Positions 1 through 7,351 of a stretch of DNA of 15,245 nucleotides are shown here, in pieces; the first letter of the stretch is position 1, and every line of letters starts with the position of its first letter. A model generated the notes under the pieces. That model made no database searches and was not told where the DNA came from. It was given only the letters and a program-made list of their open reading frames with translations. Position numbers and translations under genes: made by a program. Source of the stretch: an uncultured Clostridia bacterium. Lineage in GTDB: Bacteria > Bacillota > Clostridia > Christensenellales > Aristaeellaceae. The DNA lies in assembly GCA_946409855.1 (NCBI GenBank), contig CAMJXZ010000038.1:1-15245 (forward strand), written 5' to 3'.

Positions 1-88
1 TCAGCTTCATCAGAAAGAAGGTGGCGGTCGCCAGCACCAGCACGGTCGCCAGCGCGATCAGCACCTTGTTCAGGAAATACTTGATCAT
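1..88 (-). CDS. ABC transporter permease, OppB/DppB type (N-terminal fragment)
   Basis: Only the first 29 codons lie in the window, starting at the ATG read from 88 to 86; the gene continues beyond the left edge. The peptide opens MIKYFLNKVLIALATVLVLA and runs straight into a hydrophobic membrane segment. That is how the first permease of peptide/nickel (Opp/Dpp-type) ABC importers begins. The call rests on this start plus position: it follows a family-5 solute-binding protein gene on the same strand, the usual order in such operons. A G-rich stretch (GGGGG, 6 nt before the ATG) is a modest ribosome binding site. No promoter is visible in the 139-base gap, so expression probably comes from read-through past the hairpin at 174-211. 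Confidence 0.7.
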   Translation of the reverse strand, partial: MIKYFLNKVLIALATVLVLATATFFLMKL

Positions 89-173
89 GAAAAGCCCCCG
101 ACCAGCCCGGGAGGACCCGGACGGACATCATTGCTCCGCCGCGGCCGGCGGATGGACAGACAGGAATAAAGAA

Positions 174-211
174 GCCGGCCGGGCACGGGATTCTCCCGAA
201 GCCCGGCCGGC
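174..211 (-). terminator. Intercistronic stem-loop after the solute-binding protein gene
   Basis: An 11-bp perfect stem pairs 174-184 with 201-211. An inner 5-bp stem pairs 186-190 with 194-198 and closes a 3-base loop. Read on the minus strand, the stem starts 17 bases after the binding-protein stop and is followed by the T-rich run TTCTTTATT. This fits a Rho-independent terminator, though the T run is interrupted. Because it lies between the binding protein and its permease, it may be leaky, or may protect the upstream mRNA from 3' decay, so that more binding protein than permease is made. Confidence 0.75.
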
Positions 212-227
212 TCCCAGGCGGCTGCGG

Positions 228-1829
228 TTATTTGGTCATGCAGGAAACGTTCAGGCGGCCGCCGTCGGTGATGTAGTAGCCGGTAAAGCCCTCAGCGGTG
301 ACCACATAGGTGGCGTCCCAGCCCAGGACGATGTGCATGGCGTTGCCGCAGAAGTACTCTTCCAGCGCGGCGTAGTTGGCCAGGCGTTCTTCCAGGGTGG
401 CGGAGGTAACGGTCTTTGCGAACAGAGCGTCAAACTCGGGGTCGGCATAGCCGCGCAGCGGCACGGGGCTGGTGGACTGGAAGCCGTCCATGAAGGATTC
501 GCAGGCATCCGGCACGGACGCTTCGTTGCCGCCCCACCACAGGTCATACTGGCCGGACATGGCGTTGGAGATCATCACCTGGATGGTCACCGGTGCGATC
601 ACGGTCTCCAGGCCCAGGTTCTGGCGCAGCTGGTCCTGCACGGCGGTCAGGCAGTCGATGGCGCCCTGGGATTCATAGCACATCAGTTCGATGACGGGGA
701 TCTCTTCCCGGGTGGCGCCCAGCTCAGCCAGCGCGGCGTCCAGATACTGGTTGGCCAGCCTGGCGTCCGCGGTGATGTCCCAGGCGCGGTAATCCGGGTT
801 GGCGTTGTAGGCCGGTTCGCCGGGGGCGCTCAGGCGGTAGGCGGGCGTAAAGCCGCTCATGACGGAGATGGACAGGGCCTGACGGTCCAGCGCGGTGCTG
901 ATGGCGCGGCGGAAGTTGGCATTGGAGAGGAAACGGCCGGAAGCTTCGTTCTTGCCGGTCGCGTGCAGGTTCATGCCCTGGTAGGTGGAGGAGAAGGAAT
1001 CGCCCACCACGAAGCCGGAATCGGCCAGGGTCTGCAGGCGCAGGGGATCCTTGATCTCCGCGATGTCCAGCTCGCCCGCCAGCAGCATATCCACCACCAC
1101 GTCCACGCTGCTGGCGTTCAGGGCGATGTCGATCTCGTCGACGGTGGCCTTGCCCGCGTCATGGAAGGCAGGGTTCCGGACCAGGGTCACGGAAGCGTCC
1201 GGCAGCCATTCGGCGACCATGTAGGGGCCGTTGGCCAGATAGGTCTCGGCGGAGGAGCCGAAGGTGACACCGGCCGCTTCCACAAAGGCCTGCTCCAGGG
1301 GCGCGTACAGGCCGGTGGAGGTAAAGGTGCTTTCGTAGTTGGGGTTTTCGAAGGTGTATTCGATCGTCAGCTCGTCGATGATCCTGACGCCGACTTCGTC
1401 GAAGGATTCGATTTCCTTGTTGTAGTACGCTTCGGAATTCTTGATGCCAAAGGAAGCGTTATCCTGCGGTTCATCCGGGTTCAGCAGGCGCTTGGCGGCG
1501 TAGTACAGGTCTTCCGCGGTGATGGGGGTCGTGCCGTCCTGATAGGTCAGGCCCTCGCGGAGCTTGAAGGTCCACACGCGGGCGTCGTCGCTCTTTACAT
1601 AGCTTTCGGCCAGGCCCGGCTGGTAGGAGCCGTCCGCCGCCTGGGTGAGCAGGGTTTCCGCGGTATGGGTGACGATGAAGTTGGCGGTATCCAGGTTGAG
1701 CTTGCCGTAATCCAGGGTGTTGGGGTCGTAGCCGAACGCCACCCGGACCTTGAGCGGCTCATCCGCCACCGAGGGAACGAGCGTCAGACAGAGTACGGCG
1801 CACAGCGCCAGAGCCAGCATTTTTTTCAT
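228..1829 (-). CDS. ABC transporter substrate-binding protein, family 5 (oligopeptide/dipeptide type)
   Basis: This 533-residue protein should capture a peptide or related solute outside the membrane and pass it to an ABC permease; the permease gene starts just downstream. The N-terminus (MKKMLALALCAVLCLTLVPS) is a signal peptide, with a plausible signal peptidase I cut after the SVA near residue 22. The mature part has family-5 features: an N-terminal lobe with a DPNTLDY-type opening, an AETLL segment, then PGLAESY and WTFKLREGLTYQDGTPI-like blocks, and later FRRAISTALDR. The length is normal. The ATG at 1829 is preferred because AAAGGAGGG lies 11 bases upstream; a TTG 18 bases further out sits too close to that site. 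Oddly, neither Cys10 nor Cys14 lies in a good lipobox, although Gram-positive members are usually lipoproteins. The substrate cannot be told from sequence. Confidence 0.93.
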   Translation of the reverse strand: MKKMLALALCAVLCLTLVPSVADEPLKVRVAFGYDPNTLDYGKLNLDTANFIVTHTAETLLTQAADGSYQPGLAESYVKSDDARVWTFKLREGLTYQDGTTPITAEDLYYAAKRLLNPDEPQDNASFGIKNSEAYYNKEIESFDEVGVRIIDELTIEYTFENPNYESTFTSTGLYAPLEQAFVEAAGVTFGSSAETYLANGPYMVAEWLPDASVTLVRNPAFHDAGKATVDEIDIALNASSVDVVVDMLLAGELDIAEIKDPLRLQTLADSGFVVGDSFSSTYQGMNLHATGKNEASGRFLSNANFRRAISTALDRQALSISVMSGFTPAYRLSAPGEPAYNANPDYRAWDITADARLANQYLDAALAELGATREEIPVIELMCYESQGAIDCLTAVQDQLRQNLGLETVIAPVTIQVMISNAMSGQYDLWWGGNEASVPDACESFMDGFQSTSPVPLRGYADPEFDALFAKTVTSATLEERLANYAALEEYFCGNAMHIVLGWDATYVVTAEGFTGYYITDGGRLNVSCMTK

Positions 1830-1893
1830 GGGTTTCAATGCCCTCCTTTTTATCCCGGCGGATATCCGCGGACATCCGTCATCAGTAAAGGAT

Positions 1894-1922
1894 ATTGTAC
1901 CATAAATTCCGCCCGAAGGCAA
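1894..1922 (-). promoter_or_regulatory. Promoter of the substrate-binding protein gene
   Basis: On the minus strand there is a -35 box TTGCCT (1922-1917), a 17-base spacer, and a -10 box TACAAT (1899-1894). The -10 box is preceded by TATGG, a TRTGn extension. It lies about 65 bases upstream of the ATG at 1829. Confidence 0.7.
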
Positions 1923-1998
1923 TGATTTCCGCGCGGCCGGATACTTTCACGCGAAAAAGAATGCAGAAAAAAAACAGTGTGGATTTTTTCGGCCCGGT

Positions 1999-2008
1999 TG
2001 TGTATAAT
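1999..2008 (+). promoter_or_regulatory. Candidate -10 element upstream of the radical SAM gene
   Basis: TATAAT, a perfect -10 hexamer at 2003-2008, is directly preceded by TTGTG. It lies 72 bases before the ATG at 2081. I see no convincing -35 box at the right distance, so this would depend on the extended -10 contact or on an activator. It faces away from the binding-protein promoter at 1894-1922. Confidence 0.5.
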
Positions 2009-2080
2009 ACAGGTAATTGCGGCCGTGCGCGGGCGTCCCGGCGAAAAGCGGCCGTACGGGGAAGAAGCGAGGAAAATGAC

Positions 2081-3208
2081 ATGCTGAGAATATCCAAAGA
2101 AGACGCGCTGCTCTGGTTCCGTTTTTTCAGTTCCCTGCCGGAGGGGGAAAGCCTGCTGCCCCGCCAGCAGGAGCTGGCCGGCGCTGTCTTCATGCAGCTG
2201 GAAGACGCGGCAAACGCCCGCTTTGACCGGCTGATCAAAGAAATAAAAGATTTAAAAAGCCTGGACGGCCGGACATATTATACCGGGCCGGACGACAGGT
2301 TCCCGGCCGGGTGCAGGTCCTGCCTGCTGGGCACGGGGCTGAGCGCCGTCCGCCGCACCAACCGCTGCGACGCCGCCTGCCCGTTCTGCTACGATTACGG
2401 CGTTCTGGACCAGATCCCGCCCATCGGGGAAGGGCTGTGGGAAATCGGCGGCACCCGGTTTTACGAAAGGGACCTGCCGATGCTGCTCAGCATCCAGAAA
2501 AATCCCACCGGCATCGCCTATGTCTATCTGGAGCCCTTCATGGAGATCGAAAAGTATTACGGCGTGGTCCGCTTTTTCCATGACCGGCACGTGCACCAGC
2601 ACCTGTACACCAACGGCCTGAAAGCGGACCGGGAAAGCCTCAAAGCCCTCGGGGAAAGCGGGCTGGACGAGATCCGCTTCAACCTCGGCGCGTCGAAGGT
2701 GTCCGACCGGGTGATCGAAAACATCCGCCTGGCGAAGGAGTATATCCCCCAGGTGGGGATCGAGACGCCGATGACGCCGGAATTCTACGCCCTGTTCCAG
2801 GAGAAAAAGGAAAGGATTCTGGATACCGGGCTGGACTTTATCAACTGCGCCGAGCTCCACCTGAACGAGAACAACCTCGTCAACTACCTGGGCGAGAGCC
2901 TGTACGCCTGCCACATGGGCTATATTTCCCCCGTGTGGAGCCGGGAATACTCCCTCCGCCTGATGGCCCAGTCCGTCCGGGAAAACTGGGGCATCGTCGT
3001 GCACGACTGCTCCAACATGACCAAGTTCGCCCGGGACCTGAACCTGAAGGCCAAGGAGGGCGGCTGGTTCGGCGCCAGCACCTACGCCGCGGAATTCGAC
3101 CAGATGCCCTACGGGGCGTTCCTGCCGGCCCTTCAGGACGACAGCCTTCCCTTCGTGGAAGAAGCGCCCCTGCCTGAAGGCTACCGGCCGGGGGACATCG
3201 TGCTTTAA
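2081..3208 (+). CDS. Radical SAM protein of unknown function
   Basis: This is a 375-residue member of the radical SAM superfamily, which cleaves S-adenosylmethionine with a [4Fe-4S] cluster. The cluster motif CxxxCxxC is Cys96, Cys100 and Cys103, within NRCDAACPFCYDYG. A second pair, Cys78 and Cys81, lies just upstream, and further cysteines occur in the C-terminal half (FINCAEL, YACHMG, HDCSNM), so an extra cluster or metal site is possible. The blocks HLYTNGL, SGLDEIRFN and GIETPMTPE, then the INCAELHLNENN block, recall the uncharacterised COG2108 group related to pyruvate formate-lyase activase; that is from memory. The ATG at 2081 has GAGG 8 bases upstream; an open frame further upstream lacks comparable support. 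No neighbour reveals a substrate, since the flanking genes are divergent and convergent. The superfamily call is firm; the reaction is unknown. Confidence 0.88.
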   Translation: MLRISKEDALLWFRFFSSLPEGESLLPRQQELAGAVFMQLEDAANARFDRLIKEIKDLKSLDGRTYYTGPDDRFPAGCRSCLLGTGLSAVRRTNRCDAACPFCYDYGVLDQIPPIGEGLWEIGGTRFYERDLPMLLSIQKNPTGIAYVYLEPFMEIEKYYGVVRFFHDRHVHQHLYTNGLKADRESLKALGESGLDEIRFNLGASKVSDRVIENIRLAKEYIPQVGIETPMTPEFYALFQEKKERILDTGLDFINCAELHLNENNLVNYLGESLYACHMGYISPVWSREYSLRLMAQSVRENWGIVVHDCSNMTKFARDLNLKAKEGGWFGASTYAAEFDQMPYGAFLPALQDDSLPFVEEAPLPEGYRPGDIVL

Positions 3209-3219
3209 TCTGCTAACGG

Positions 3220-3246
3220 CGGGCCGCGTTTTTGACACGCGGCCCG
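3220..3246. terminator. Hairpin between convergent radical SAM and YunG-like genes
   Basis: A 10-bp perfect GC-rich stem (3220-3229 with 3237-3246) encloses a 7-base loop. It sits 11 bases after the radical SAM stop and 12 bases after the YunG-like stop on the other strand. It could end transcription from both sides, but neither side has a proper T run, so efficiency is uncertain. Confidence 0.55.
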
Positions 3247-3258
3247 AAGATCAGGAAT

Positions 3259-3711
3259 TTACTTTTCGTTCAGCACCTTCAGGAGCTTTTCCTTAAGCAG
3301 CAGGTAGCGCCCGTATTTGTCCCGGTCGGCAAAATGATGCTCGCGGAACTGTTCCGCGTTACCCTCATAGCAGAGCGTTTTGCCGCCGAACTGCTCGCTG
3401 GTCAGGTCGAATACGCAGCCGTCCACGTCGTTGTAGCAGTGCACGCCGCCCTCCGGCAGCGGGACGCCGAATACCCGGCCGCCGTAAATGTCCTGTACCA
3501 GGAAGGACGTGATGGAGCACTGGCCCAGGGTGGGGTTTTCTTCCGACCACTCCGGCCGGTACCGGGGCGCGCAGGTCTGAATATCCCAGCATTTGAGCAG
3601 GGCGTCATACAGGTCCCGCGGGGTGCCGGCGCCGGGGAAGCCGGGATGGTCCGCCCGGATCAGCGCGGTCTCCCAGCCGTAGAAAGAATAGGTTTTGCCG
3701 TTTTCACTCAT
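3259..3711 (-). CDS. YunG-like protein with a Cys-His-Asp arrangement
   Basis: This 150-residue soluble protein resembles the Bacillus subtilis YunG family, whose function is not established to my knowledge. The family-like core is LYDALLKCW, then ENPTLGQCSITSFLVQDIYGG, then a HCYN block and VFDLTSEQF. Cys65 (in GQC), His91 and Asp102 occur in the order and local context of a papain- or transglutaminase-like catalytic triad; this is my inference, not a known activity. The first 30 residues, containing FYGWETALIRADHPGF, look like an extra N-terminal piece. The ATG at 3711 has GGAG 10 bases upstream. The gene stands alone: it has its own promoter at 3744-3773, diverges from the Nudix gene and converges with the radical SAM gene. 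Confidence 0.75.
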   Translation of the reverse strand: MSENGKTYSFYGWETALIRADHPGFPGAGTPRDLYDALLKCWDIQTCAPRYRPEWSEENPTLGQCSITSFLVQDIYGGRVFGVPLPEGGVHCYNDVDGCVFDLTSEQFGGKTLCYEGNAEQFREHHFADRDKYGRYLLLKEKLLKVLNEK

Positions 3712-3743
3712 CTTGCATCCACTCCGTTCCGTTTGATGGGGAG

Positions 3744-3773
3744 AGTATACCATATCCGCCGGCAGGATGACAA
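3744..3773 (-). promoter_or_regulatory. Promoter of the YunG-like gene
   Basis: On the minus strand there is a -35 box TTGTCA (3773-3768), an 18-base spacer and a -10 box TATACT (3749-3744). Both boxes match consensus at five of six positions, and TATGG precedes the -10 box as a TRTGn extension. It is about 33 bases upstream of the ATG. Confidence 0.75.
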
Positions 3774-3809
3774 GCGTCCGGGCCGGCTGTTTGTGAAGGA
3801 AAGGCGGGA

Positions 3810-4298
3810 ATGCCCATGCGTCTGACAACCCTTTGCTACATCGAGCGGGACGGGCAGTACCTGATGCTGCACCGCGTCAAAAAGAAGCAGGACGAAAACG
3901 CCGGCAAATGGATCGGCATCGGCGGACACCTGACGGAGGACGAATCCCCCGATGAATGCGTCCTGCGGGAGATCCTGGAAGAAACGGGGCTGACGGTTTC
4001 GGACCTGCGCCTTCGGGGGATCCTCACCTTTATCCTCCCCGCCTGGGGCAACGAGCTGACCTTCCTGTACACCGCCCGGACGGACCGGGCGGAGCTGCCC
4101 GACTGCCCGGAGGGCGTCCTGCGATGGGTGCCAATAGATGAAATCCCGCGGCTGCCCCTGTGGGAGGGGGACCGGCTCTTCCTGCCGCTGCTCAAGACCA
4201 GGCAGGACTGCTTTTCCCTGAAGCTCGTCTACGACGCCGGCGGAAACCTGACCGGCAGCGCGCTTTCCCCCGAACCCGGGGAAAGCGGGACGCCGTAA
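3810..4298 (+). CDS. Nudix hydrolase, MutT/8-oxo-dGTP diphosphatase-like
   Basis: This 162-residue Nudix enzyme hydrolyses a nucleoside diphosphate linked to another group. The Nudix box GX5EX7REUXEEXGU is complete at residues 39-61, from Gly39 through Glu45, Arg53-Glu54 and Glu57-Glu58 to Gly60-Leu61. The start LTTLCYIERDGQYLMLHR and the late LWEGDRLFLPLL segment match the Firmicute group usually annotated as 8-oxo-dGTP diphosphatase, so oxidised-nucleotide clean-up is a fair but unproven guess. The ATG at 3810 has AAGGA 9 bases upstream; an in-frame ATG at 3816 is also possible. It leads a closely spaced run of plus-strand genes, with sdaAB starting 24 bases after its stop. I found no clear plus-strand promoter in the 98-base gap from the divergent gene. 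Confidence 0.88.
   Translation: MPMRLTTLCYIERDGQYLMLHRVKKKQDENAGKWIGIGGHLTEDESPDECVLREILEETGLTVSDLRLRGILTFILPAWGNELTFLYTARTDRAELPDCPEGVLRWVPIDEIPRLPLWEGDRLFLPLLKTRQDCFSLKLVYDAGGNLTGSALSPEPGESGTP
4261..4287 (+). other. Strong hairpin inside the 3' end of the Nudix gene
   Basis: A 10-bp perfect stem pairs 4261-4270 with 4278-4287 around a 7-base loop. It overlaps the last Nudix codons and sits 35 bases before the sdaAB start. No T run follows, so it is not a standard terminator. It could be a processing or mRNA-stability element at the Nudix-sda junction, or a chance product of high GC. Confidence 0.4.
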
Positions 4299-4322
4299 AA
4301 GACCCGGCCGGCAGGAGGAACC

Positions 4323-4991
4323 ATGAACATCTTTGACATCATCGGGCCGGTGATGATCGGCCCGTCCAGCTCCCATACCGCCGGCGCCGTGCGCCTGGGC
4401 CGGGTCGTCAACAAGCTGATCGACCGCCGGGAGCTTATGCGGGTGGAGATCACCCTGTCCGGCTCCTTCGCCCAGACCTATAAAGGCCACGGGACGGACC
4501 GGGCGCTGCTGGCCGGGATCATGGGCTTTCACAGCTATTCCCCGGAGATCCGCAATGCTTTGGACATCGCCAAGGAACGGGGCATCGGGTACGTTTTTCT
4601 TTTTCAGGATATCCAGGGCGCCCATCCCAACACCGCCCGCATCCACTATTTCCTGAAGGACGGCGGCGAGGGCATCATGCAGGGCGCCAGCGTGGGCGGC
4701 GGGAACATCCTGGTCAGCCAGATCGACGGCATGGAGGTCAGCTTCAACGGCGAAAGCAGCACCATCCTGGTGATGCACCGGGACAAACCGGGCGTCATCG
4801 CCGCCGTCACCCAGCTGATGCATTTTGAGTTCGCGGAGCTGAATATCTCCAGCTTTCACCTGACCAGGCAGAACAAGGGCGGCCGCGCCATTATGACCAT
4901 CGAGGTCGACGGCCAGCCGCCGGAGGGGCTGCTTCCCAAGATCCGCAGCATCCCGAACGTCGAAAACGCGATCCTGATCCGCAGGATCTGA
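4323..4991 (+). CDS. sdaAB: L-serine ammonia-lyase, iron-sulfur-dependent, beta subunit
   Basis: This is the 222-residue beta subunit of the oxygen-sensitive L-serine dehydratase, which turns serine into pyruvate and ammonia in the cytoplasm. It opens with the conserved FDIIGPVMIGPSSSHTAGAVRLG. The central domain contains GHGTD and a GGGNI block, and residues from about 147 on form an ACT domain (LVMHRDKPGVIAAVTQLM). ACT domains often bind amino acids, so serine sensing is plausible. The start is fixed by GGAGG 5 bases before the ATG. The alpha subunit follows after 15 bases, as expected for the split two-subunit enzyme of Firmicutes. The gene shares a likely transcript with the Nudix gene upstream and a MATE exporter downstream. 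Length and motifs are normal. Confidence 0.96.
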   Translation: MNIFDIIGPVMIGPSSSHTAGAVRLGRVVNKLIDRRELMRVEITLSGSFAQTYKGHGTDRALLAGIMGFHSYSPEIRNALDIAKERGIGYVFLFQDIQGAHPNTARIHYFLKDGGEGIMQGASVGGGNILVSQIDGMEVSFNGESSTILVMHRDKPGVIAAVTQLMHFEFAELNISSFHLTRQNKGGRAIMTIEVDGQPPEGLLPKIRSIPNVENAILIRRI

Positions 4992-5006
4992 AGAAGGTGA
5001 AGAACG

Positions 5007-5900
5007 ATGCTCCATTATGATTCCATCGCCGGGCTTGTGCGCGAGGCGGAGCAGAAGGGCCGAAGAATCAGCGAGCTGGTCCTCAAAGACCAGGCGGAAG
5101 TCCTGGAAACGACAGAACTGGCGCTGTACGAAAAAATGGAGACGGATTTCCTGGTGATGACCGAATCCGTCCAAACGGGACTGGACAAAAACCAGCGCTC
5201 CATGTCCGGCCTGACCGGTGGGGAAGGCTACCGGATGAACCGCTACGCGGAAAAAGGCGGCGGGCTGTGCGGGGAGCTGCTGGGCCGGGCCATCGCCCGG
5301 GCGCTGGCCGCAGCCGGGTGCAACGCCTCCATGGGCCGCATCGTCGCGGCCCCCACCGCCGGCAGCTGCGGCATCCTGCCCGGGTGCCTGGTGTCCCTGC
5401 GGGAGGACCGGGGCTTTGCCGAAAGGGACATCGTGATGTCCATGTTCACCGCCGGGGCCTTCGGGATGGTCATCGCCGGGCGGGCCAGCATCGCCGGAGC
5501 GCAGGGCGGCTGCCAGGCCGAGTGCGGCAGCGCAGCCGCCATGGCCGCCGCCGCGCTGGTCGAGCTGATGGGCGGCACGCCGCGGCAGTGCGCCGACGCC
5601 TGCGCCATCGCCATTTCCAACCAGATGGGCCTGGTCTGCGACCCGGTGGCCGGGCTGGTGGAGATCCCCTGCATCCAGCGCAACGTTTCCGGCCTGGTCA
5701 TCGCCTTTTCCAGCGCCGATCTGGCCCTGGCCGGGATCGGTTCGCAGATCCCGGCGGACGAATGCCTGGACGCCATGCGCCAGGTGGGGGACGCCATGTC
5801 CCCTTCCCTCAGGGAAACCGCCCGGGGCGGCCTGGCCGCCACCCCCACCGGCCGGCGCCTGCAGGAGCAGATTTTCGGCACCCAGCCGTCTGACAGATAA
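5007..5900 (+). CDS. sdaAA: L-serine ammonia-lyase, iron-sulfur-dependent, alpha subunit
   Basis: This 297-residue catalytic subunit pairs with the upstream beta subunit. It carries the family signature SMGRIVAAPTAGSCGILPG around residues 108-126. Three cysteines are spaced as expected for the [4Fe-4S] cluster that activates serine: Cys173 (AECGSA), Cys211 (CDPVAG) and Cys222 (PCIQRN). The N-terminal part (VLKDQAEVLETTE) matches the usual alpha-subunit start. AAGGTGAAG upstream provides the ribosome binding site. The MATE gene begins 12 bases after its stop, so the two are probably co-transcribed. Nothing is truncated, so a working enzyme is expected under anaerobic conditions. Confidence 0.96.
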   Translation: MLHYDSIAGLVREAEQKGRRISELVLKDQAEVLETTELALYEKMETDFLVMTESVQTGLDKNQRSMSGLTGGEGYRMNRYAEKGGGLCGELLGRAIARALAAAGCNASMGRIVAAPTAGSCGILPGCLVSLREDRGFAERDIVMSMFTAGAFGMVIAGRASIAGAQGGCQAECGSAAAMAAAALVELMGGTPRQCADACAIAISNQMGLVCDPVAGLVEIPCIQRNVSGLVIAFSSADLALAGIGSQIPADECLDAMRQVGDAMSPSLRETARGGLAATPTGRRLQEQIFGTQPSDR

Positions 5901-5912
5901 GGAGCGCCTCTC

Positions 5913-7325
5913 ATGACCCGGAAACCATCCATCGACAAGCATGAACTGTTCGCCCGCACACCCGTGCCCAAAGCGCTGTACACCATGGCCGTCCCCACCA
6001 TCATCAGCCAGCTGATCAACCTGATCTACAACATGGTGGACGCCTTTTTCATCGGCCGGACCGGCAATTCCTACATGATGGCGGCTACCAGCCTGTCGCT
6101 GACCATGGTGCTGATGATGGTGGCGCTGGCCAACCTGTTCGGCATCGGCGGCGGCAGCCAGTTTGCCAGGCTCCTGGGCGTCCAGAAGGAAGAAAACGCC
6201 CGCCGGGTCAGCGCCTTCAGCGTCTGGGCCTCGGCAGGCATCGGCTTAAGCTACGCCCTGCTGATCGGCCTGTTCCTGGACCCGGTCCTGCGCTTCCTGG
6301 GCGGTTCGGAAAACACCATGGGCTTTGCCCGCAGCTACGCCCTGATCGTCGTCGTTCTGGGCGGCGTACCGGCGGTGCTGTCCATGTCCCTTGCCCACCT
6401 TCTGCGCAACGCCGGCTTTTCCGGCAAGGCCAGCCTGGGCCTGAGCGGCGGCGGCGTCCTCAACGTGATCCTGGACCCGCTGTTCATGTTCGTGCTGCTG
6501 CCCAAAGGGCAGGAAGTCACCGGCGCCGCCATCGCCACCGCCCTGTCCAACACCGCCGCCTGCGTGTACCTGCTGTGCGCCTACCGCCGGGCGGGCCGCG
6601 AAGCGCCGCTGGCCATGAGCCTAAAGGAAGCCCGGAAGGTGAGCGGGCCGGACCTTTTAAAGGTATTCGCCGTCGGCGTCCCTTCCGCCATACTGACCGG
6701 GCTGTTCGACGTGGCCAACATCTGCGTGAACATCATTGCCGCGGCGCACAACGACCTGGTGCTGGCCGCCATGGGCATCGTGATGAAGGTGGAACGGGTG
6801 CCCAACGCCGTCAACGTCGGCATCTGCCAGGGGATGCTGCCGATCATCGCCTACAACTACGCCTCGGGCGACCGCAAACGGATGAACGAGGTCATCCGCG
6901 CCGCGCGGACGGTCGGGCTGGGGGTGGCCTTTTTCAGCATCCTGCTGTTCGAGGTCTTCGCGAACCCGGCGGTGCGCCTGTTCCTGAGCACCCGCACGGA
7001 GGACGCCGAAACCGCGCTCGTCACCATCGGATACGCCGCTTTGTTCCTGCGGATCCGGGCGGCGGCGTCCCCCTTTCAGTTCATCAACTACCACACCTCC
7101 TACAGCATGCAGGCCATGGGCGCGGGCGGCAAAACCATCCTGCACGCGGTGGTGCGGGAACTGGTCTTCTATATCCCGCTGATGTTCCTGCTGGACCGGC
7201 TGTTCGGGGAAAACGGCCTGGCGGCCGCGCTGCCGGCGGGCGAAGCCTGCGGCGCCGTTTTCGCGCTTTTCCTGCTGCGCAGCATTCTGAACAGACAGGG
7301 CCGGAAAGACGCCGAGCAGGCGTAA
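5913..7325 (+). CDS. MATE family efflux transporter (complete)
   Basis: This 470-residue membrane protein has the two-repeat MATE layout and about twelve hydrophobic segments. It should export a small molecule in exchange for Na+ or H+. Conserved pieces include PTIISQLINLIYNMVDAFFI in the first helix, GGGSQFARLLG in the first repeat and GICQGMLPIIAYNYASGDRKR in the second. AAGGAG lies 8 bases before the ATG. The gene follows sdaAA by 12 bases and precedes the macro-like gene by 26 bases. The substrate is unknown; co-location with serine dehydratase suggests, but does not show, a link to amino acid or metabolite export. It belongs to a different MATE subgroup from the exporter at the right edge. 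Confidence 0.93.
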   Translation: MTRKPSIDKHELFARTPVPKALYTMAVPTIISQLINLIYNMVDAFFIGRTGNSYMMAATSLSLTMVLMMVALANLFGIGGGSQFARLLGVQKEENARRVSAFSVWASAGIGLSYALLIGLFLDPVLRFLGGSENTMGFARSYALIVVVLGGVPAVLSMSLAHLLRNAGFSGKASLGLSGGGVLNVILDPLFMFVLLPKGQEVTGAAIATALSNTAACVYLLCAYRRAGREAPLAMSLKEARKVSGPDLLKVFAVGVPSAILTGLFDVANICVNIIAAAHNDLVLAAMGIVMKVERVPNAVNVGICQGMLPIIAYNYASGDRKRMNEVIRAARTVGLGVAFFSILLFEVFANPAVRLFLSTRTEDAETALVTIGYAALFLRIRAAASPFQFINYHTSYSMQAMGAGGKTILHAVVRELVFYIPLMFLLDRLFGENGLAAALPAGEACGAVFALFLLRSILNRQGRKDAEQA

Positions 7326-7351
7326 CCGCCCCCCAAAGAAAGGTATGAATC

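Noticed and set aside
21..1925. A 634-codon open frame on the plus strand opposite the binding-protein gene
   Set aside because: It is a GC-rich antisense shadow: its residues are mostly Gly, Val, Gln and His without domain motifs, while the minus strand encodes a clear family-5 protein.
2019..2056. The direct repeat GCGGCCGT at 2019-2026 and 2049-2056
   Set aside because: Eight GC-rich bases repeated once is expected by chance here; nothing else supports an operator.
3708..5942. A 744-codon minus-strand open frame across the Nudix and sda genes
   Set aside because: The plus strand has three recognisable genes with good ribosome binding sites here; the antisense product has no recognisable domain and low-complexity composition.
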